From Chloranthus sessilifolius (lineage: Eukaryota; Streptophyta; Magnoliopsida; Chloranthales; Chloranthaceae), in the NCBI GenBank assembly GCA_021018995.1, contig CM037590.1, positions 69,721,597 through 69,785,596 of the forward strand: a stretch of DNA of 64,000 nt, given 5' to 3'. The position numbers were made by a program, and so were the translations under genes. The notes beneath the pieces are model-generated. The model saw nothing but the letters and a program-made list of their open reading frames with translations, ran no database searches and was not told where the DNA came from. How positions within the stretch are numbered: position 1 is the stretch's first letter; each line of letters starts with the position of its first letter. Shown piece by piece: positions 59,107 to 64,000 of this stretch.

Positions 59107-59511
59107 GAGAGTTCCTATAAATCTACCCACTAAATCTTTGAGTTCACTCAAGCTGAAACACATTGACTTGGTAGAATCAGATGATGGAGATCATTTATCC
59201 TCCCAATCTTTCTCACGATAAATCTTGAGATCATGGGCCTACCATCAAACAGTTAGTGTTTTATTTCTCATGGCACACATCTAAGAAAAATAACCTTAAC
59301 ATCACGTGCATGCTCAAAATTGATTTTAAGGTCGCTTTTTTCGGTGTACCACATGAAATAAAAAATTGACTCTCTAATAGTACGATCATGTTCTCAAGAT
59401 CCATCGTGTGAAAGATTGGAACGATAAACAATCTCCATCGTCCGATTCAATATAAACAATGTGTTTCAACATGGTGAACTCAAAGATTTGGTGAGTGGAT
59501 ATAAAGGTACT
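59107..59511. repeat. MITE, ~0.4 kb
   Basis: Terminal inverted repeats of about 55 bases run from GAGTTCCTATAAATC inward through AAATCTTTGAGTTCA to GAAACACATTG on the left, with the complement on the right ending GGTACTC. The right arm also contains the dispersed segment around AAGATCCATCGTGTGAAAG seen at 40850 and 46300. Confidence 0.7.
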
Positions 59512-60570
59512 CCAATATTGATCATATCCCATACTATCAGCCGATAATTACCATCATAGGGCTTCTCCGATATGATATAGACCCAATTCGGTAGAGGGTA
59601 AGATATCGGGTCAAAAATATTGGCCAATATCGGCCCTTATCAAGTTATATCGACCAATATGAATCATATCCGATATGAACCAAACATAATACCAAAAATA
59701 CCCGTTGTGCAATATTTTAATATGTATTTTGTCATATTCCTTTTAAATTTTTAAATACTTAAAATGAAAAAATAAAGTACCTTAACACCGGCCGGTTTGG
59801 CCAATACATATCTTGGGACCTGACAACTAGGCTGATATTTATCCATCTTTAAATGCTACCCTATTCGTTCAGGGATAATGGCTCCTGACTGTCATTTAAG
59901 CACCAGAGTGGTGTTTAAATGATTTATCACCATTAGATTTATAATTTTTATCCCACTCCCTTAAAGTGTAATTTATCATTATATCATGTAGTGCATATTT
60001 TGACTAATCTAAATTGTCCAAATGACAATCCATCGTTGTAACATATTTTAGCTCAAAAAAGCATGCCTATAAGTCGGTATGAACCATCCGATTGATTAAT
60101 TTTGATATCATCAATTCAAACTAAAAACAGTCATTGGTATTATAGTCAACAGCTCGGATGATTCGAACCGCTCAAAAATATTAATTTTTGGACCCATTTC
60201 CCCTTGATGTATGATTTATCACTTTGATGGTGTGGATTACCCACACTCAAAACATTAATGGTGCTGAAATCACAGTCAGGAGAGTTAGTCCCATTCTTTA
60301 AAAGCAATCAGGGTAACTTTTTTAATTTTTTAAACGTTTAAAAATTAAAAACGAATATAACAAAATACATAAAGAAATTGTACAAAGGACATTTTCGATA
60401 TTATGTATGATTAATACCGGCTATATATTACCCGATATGATCCGGTAATGGCCAATACTTTTTATCCAGTATTTGACATTATACCAAATTGAGTGTATAT
60501 CATATCAGAGGAGTCCTAACCCGAGACATATGGACCGATAAGTATTGGCCTTTTGGATATGGCCAATATT
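59512..60570. repeat. MITE with GATATGATAT inverted arms, ~1.06 kb including insert
   Basis: The left arm (CCAATATTGATCATATCC, then CCGATATGATATAGACCCAA) is matched by the reverse complement of the right arm (AATATTGGCCATATCC, then CTGATATGATATACACTCAA). It is interrupted by another MITE at 59872-60292. Confidence 0.65.
59872..60292. repeat. Mutator-like MITE copy 1 (421 bp)
   Basis: It begins GGGATAATGGCTCCTGACTG and ends AGTCAGGAGAGTTAGTCCC. It is flanked by ATTCGTTCA and ATTCTTTAA, a 9-bp target duplication matching at 7 of 9. Most of its length matches copy 2 in reverse orientation. Confidence 0.75.
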
Positions 60571-61130
60571 ATAGTAACCGTAGATTTGAAAGGCGTTCAA
60601 CAGCTCTTTCAATCATAGGCTTAAAAAACTATTTATCTATGCCTTTAAAATGAGAGAATAAAAACTATTGATCGGCTTGAAAATAGTGACATAAAATGTA
60701 TCCAATCAACCAATCACAATTGAAACAAAAAAATTCCATTTGACAGCTACGCGTTTTTTGCAGCTTGCTGACCTTTTCCTTCAACAACATTAGACCTCCC
60801 CCTTCTTTAAAACCACGCCCGATTAAAGGTCTCTTACTTACGTTTGCCGGAATCGAACAGAGCCCATCCCAAGGCAAAATTACATTATAAATTCTGACGA
60901 TATGGCTGACCAAACTAATGAAAAATCTGATTGTAAGCAAAAGAATCAGCCCCAACCTTGAAACTTTTACCAGCAATAGACCATCCATTAGAGTTGTTTC
61001 GAACGGGGCTTGGGCCTATAATAGCATAACGGAAGATTGATAATAATGCAATCCCATAGGTTCGAGCCCAACTTACCTACCAAAAACCAAAAACGAGATG
61101 TCCCAAAATTGCTACCTTGAAAAAATCGCT
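60571..61130. other. Spacer, no gene recognised
   Basis: The minus-strand ORF 60665-60988 has no recognisable domain. Its position 3' of the zinc-finger-like exon leaves open that it is exon or 3' untranslated sequence of that gene. Confidence 0.35.
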
Positions 61131-61364
61131 TCACCTCTCCTTTCGGCCCCTTCCAGACAAATCTTCATTACCCTCGGGGATTTTTCCTTCAGCTTTCATT
61201 GAGTCACAATGATATCTGAGACAAGACAATATTCTACTAAAGTTAACATTGCCATACCTACCACAAATCCAATCCCCAGCCCTCAGATCCACAGCCCTGC
61301 GAGCATCCCTGGCAGGATTATTGATAGCATTCCGCAAATTATGTCGTTCCTTTGGCCCACATAA
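61131..61364 (-). pseudogene. Exon-like segment with degenerate RanBP2-type zinc finger
   Basis: A splice-acceptor-like TTTGCAG ends at 61365 and the frame that follows reads GDWICGRYGNVNFSRILSCL, then RYHC. RanBP2-type fingers are W-X-C-X2-4-C-X3-N-X6-C-X2-C. The Trp, Asn and first and third Cys are present, but the second and fourth Cys read Tyr, so zinc binding is doubtful. A TGA follows near 61131, 13 bases before a donor-like AAGGTAGC. It may be a pseudogene exon or sequence from a real but diverged gene; the neighbouring SWI3D-like gene is on the same strand about 1 kb upstream. Confidence 0.4.
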
Positions 61365-61896
61365 CTGCAAACACCGGTAAGTTACATAACACATTCTAAT
61401 GTCCCTTAATTTTAGTGTCACTCCATACCTCAAGCAATCCTTTGCTTAGCATAATAAGGGGGCCAAAAAGAGCCCACCTTTGCACACACATAATAAAAAC
61501 TATATGCTTAGGATTTCAGGAAAGTGAAAATACTCTTAACCCTTAAACCTGGTGTTCCACTTTCTCCACTTTTATATCAAAATTTGGCAACCACCTGAAT
61601 TGTAAGTTTGAGAATCAGACAAATTATGGATTTGCTTGTGGAAAGCAAGCTATGAAACACTTTTTTTACAGAAAATGCAAACGATGAAACGCTACATGTA
61701 TAGAATGATCATTGGGCTAGAGGATTACCACAACAAAAGAAAGTGGCAATCCTCCAAGAGTAACAATATAATTTCCATCAGAGTGACCTAAGTACAACCT
61801 GTGCTCCAATTTGAGCAACGATCGGTGGCCTCCCTATCGGACAAGTACCTGAAATGTACAAGTCACTAAAAGTTATAAAGAAAATACATAAATTAA

Positions 61897-62328
61897 GGAC
61901 TCAACTCTCCTGAATGTCATTTATACACTAAAAATCATGCTTAAATGATCTTACACCATTAATGGTTTAAGATGCGGGTGATCCGTACCGTCGAAGTGCT
62001 AGATTCTAGATTGAAATTCAACAGGCCCAAAAATGGTGTTTTAGGGAGATTTAAGCCATCTCTGACCCATTATTTTTGTTTTAATGGCTGATATTAAATT
62101 CCATCAATCGGATGGTTCACATCCACTTACAGACATGTTTCTTTGGGCTGAGATATATTCCAATGATGGATTGCCACTTGGATAATTTAGATCGGTCAAG
62201 GATGTGCGCCACATGGCATAATGATGAATAATACTTACATGGTGTGAGATAAAAAGTATACTTTTAATGGTAAAAGATCATTTAAACACCATTTTCGTGT
62301 TTAAATGTCGGTCAAGAGGCATTATCCC
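61897..62328. repeat. Mutator-like MITE copy 2 (432 bp)
   Basis: The flanks are ATAAATTAA (61888-61896) and ATTAATTAA (62329-62337), a 9-bp target duplication with one change. The right end GAGGCATTATCCC is the complement of the copy 1 start. It lies about 140 bases 3' of the SWI3D-like stop codon, so it may provide transcript end sequence. Confidence 0.78.
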
Positions 62329-62468
62329 ATTAATTAAGTAATAGTCAAAAGATGAGAATAACAATTAATATAAAAGTAATCAACGTACTGGGTATGATAA
62401 AGGATGGACACAAGCGAGCCCCCATTGTGAAGGATCAATAAGAAAAACATTGTACCAATGAACCCGGC

Positions 62469-62858
62469 TCAAGGTCTTAAATTTGCTCCAATCGGAGAAA
62501 TTTTGTCTTGAGGTAAACCAAGAGCTGAAGGTCCTGTGATGGTATTTGGAAAAGCTGGGTTTGTTGGGGGAGCATTCAATGTTTTGGTGGTTCTCTTCGC
62601 TGCGGGGCCCGGCTTTGGAGTAGTCATGGTTGGCGGCTTTGAACCAGTGTTCACATAGCTCATAGGAATTCTATTTGGAGGAAGGGAAGGCTGCATTGGT
62701 GGTCTGGGTGAGGAAGAAGGAAAACCGTATCTTGCGGCAATTATTTGTGCACGTTCGTGGTAAAGTCTTTGTCTCGCCCTGTCCATTTGATCCTTTATCC
62801 GCATAACCACACCTTCCACATCGGTGAAGATTGCCAACTTGGACTCCAACTTATGCAA
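62469..62858 (-). CDS. SWI3D: SWI/SNF chromatin-remodelling subunit SWI3D-like, last coding exon (partial)
   Basis: The exon begins with Leu-His-Lys at 62858 after an acceptor CTGCAG on the minus strand and ends with TGA at 62469-62471. It encodes the C-terminal coiled-coil KLESKLAIFTDVEGVVMRIK and the very conserved RARQRLYHERAQIIAARYGF, followed by a Pro/Ser-rich tail (PPMQPSLPPNRIPMSYVN) as in plant SWI3D proteins. SWI3 proteins are scaffold subunits of SWI/SNF remodelling complexes in the nucleus; the coiled coil serves dimerisation. Upstream exons (SWIRM, zinc finger, SANT) must lie beyond the right edge. SWI3C is the main alternative; membership of the SWI3 family is much surer than the paralogue. 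The frame has no break. Confidence 0.85.
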   Translation of the reverse strand: MHKLESKLAIFTDVEGVVMRIKDQMDRARQRLYHERAQIIAARYGFPSSSPRPPMQPSLPPNRIPMSYVNTGSKPPTMTTPKPGPAAKRTTKTLNAPPTNPAFPNTITGPSALGLPQDKISPIGANLRP

Positions 62859-64000
62859 CTGCAGAAAAAGAACAATAGATAAACCACCAATATTATTTTC
62901 TTATTTTTTATTACGTAAAGTGCTTTAGTAGTTTTAAACTGTGTCACCCATTCACTCTAAAATCAAATTGACCTAACCTAAATGCCTGAAAGACCTTTTC
63001 ACGCTTCCTTTTCCTGGCATTTCTTGGCTCATACATGTTGTCAGAAGCGCCAGGCGGGTTTGAGGCGGCGAACCCATTGAATCCTAAGCGGGGCCTAGTC
63101 GGGCCTAGGTGTCAAAACAAAATGATGGTTGACTTTTTTGTAAATTTTGTAGCACATGATACATAGTTCCGTACAATTGATAGATATGAATTATGTGAAG
63201 GGAAAGTGAAAAAAATAGAGTCAATATAAATAAATATTTAAATTCATAATCGTCATTTATTATTAAACAAGGAGTAAAAATGTAAAACATGAATTCCTGA
63301 TAATTAAAAATGCTAATTAATAATCTAAGGGGTAGCTGGGCAGCACCATTTATCTAATCTAGTCTTAGTGCTCCACTTAGATTTTTTGGTCCAAACTGAT
63401 TTGGTGTGTTGGAGTTGCATAGCACTAAGCTATTTATGAGCAAAAAATATATAAAAGTACGCCTCTGAGGCTCTGACCTTTCACTGATTTGACACTGAAA
63501 CATAGGTTTACTTTTAGACTTCAGTAGCCTTATTAGATATAAGGTTGGGTTTAGTTTATATAACATTGACATCTTACATAAGTTTCTTTCCTTTTTGAGT
63601 ATACCAAAAGCCAGTGCGTTTGTTAAAAACAACTGCTTTTGAGTATACCAAAAGCCAGTGCGCTTACCACACATCCACTATAAGCGAGTCAAATCTAGGG
63701 GGCAGGCCTGCAGAAGCGCCAAAGTGGGACCTAGGTGCAGCTTTTGACAACACTCATTCACCACCCCATGGTGACGCGGTTTTTTTTTAGGCGCAGCTTT
63801 TGACAACACTGGTTCACCCCATGGTGACGCGGTTTTTTTTTCAATAAAAGAGGTGAAATAAACGTCTTTTCCAAAAAATTCCATTTTCCTGGAAAAACAA
63901 GCATTTCAACCCCTTTTTTGAGAAAAAAAATGTTTTCTCCCCTTTTTTTCCCGTTTAAAACCCGTGTCTGCTCAAAATATATATATTTGTTTTTTGAAAT
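62859..64000 (-). other. Intron of the SWI3D-like gene
   Basis: No upstream coding exon of the gene can be recognised before the window ends. The region has T-rich stretches and direct repeats: GAGTATACCAAAAGCCAGTG at 63596 and 63640, and GCGCAGCTTTTGACAACACT-type copies near 63736 and 63791, each followed by CCATGGTGACGCGG. ORFs in it are spurious. Confidence 0.55.

Noticed and set aside
62966-63045. Possible upstream exon of the SWI3D-like gene with a basic KRKR-type stretch
   Set aside because: No match to SWI3 sequence before the last exon that I can recognise, and no convincing splice pair; likely intron.

Overview
The window is repeat-dense nuclear DNA of a flowering plant: spliceosomal-type introns, plant chromovirus and Athila-type LTR retrotransposons, a Tip100-like hAT transposon, MITEs and, at the far right edge, the last exon of a conserved plant SWI/SNF subunit gene (SWI3D-like). 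The species cannot be told from the sequence. Nearly everything left of about 60 kb is transposon-derived. The only convincing host coding exon is 62469-62858 on the minus strand.

Layout. Element A (1-2253, plus) is the 3' part of a Tekay/Del-like Ty3 chromovirus, followed by its 3' LTR (2254-6030 and 18262-18775). That LTR is split by element B, a nearly complete 12.2-kb chromovirus on the minus strand (6031-18261) with two ~2.1-2.2-kb LTRs, an initiator-Met type PBS, gag, protease, RT/RNase H, integrase, chromodomain and an extra ORF between pol and the 3' LTR. Element A itself sits in an older inverted LTR of a related family (18776-22134). From 22.1 to 28.0 kb there are small non-coding repeats, including a striking string of hairpins at 24.38-24.87 kb and a telo-box minisatellite at 26.3-26.5 kb. 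Element C (28039-34570, plus) is a third chromovirus with a 2.65-kb 5' LTR. In the integrase it is fused in frame to the 3' half of an Athila-type element D (34571-39344). A 4.9-kb hAT element with a perfect 8-bp target duplication lies at 41373-46272. A solo LTR of the element A family is at 47152-51363. Another solo LTR with a perfect 5-bp duplication (55102-58450) is inserted in a further LTR-like block (51862-59096). MITEs, partly nested, fill 59.1-62.3 kb next to the SWI3D-like gene.

How the parts fit. The chromovirus copies share two intron-like interruptions at identical codon positions but with unrelated intron sequence: one between gag and protease (elements B and C, phase 1) and one between integrase and chromodomain (elements A and B, phase 0). 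Read-through of the first would end translation shortly after Gag, so splicing could set the Gag to Gag-Pol ratio. Together with the extra downstream ORF of element B, this is the most interesting biology I see. All copies are decayed, mostly by stop codons that look like C-to-T (or G-to-A) changes, as expected for heavily methylated repeats.
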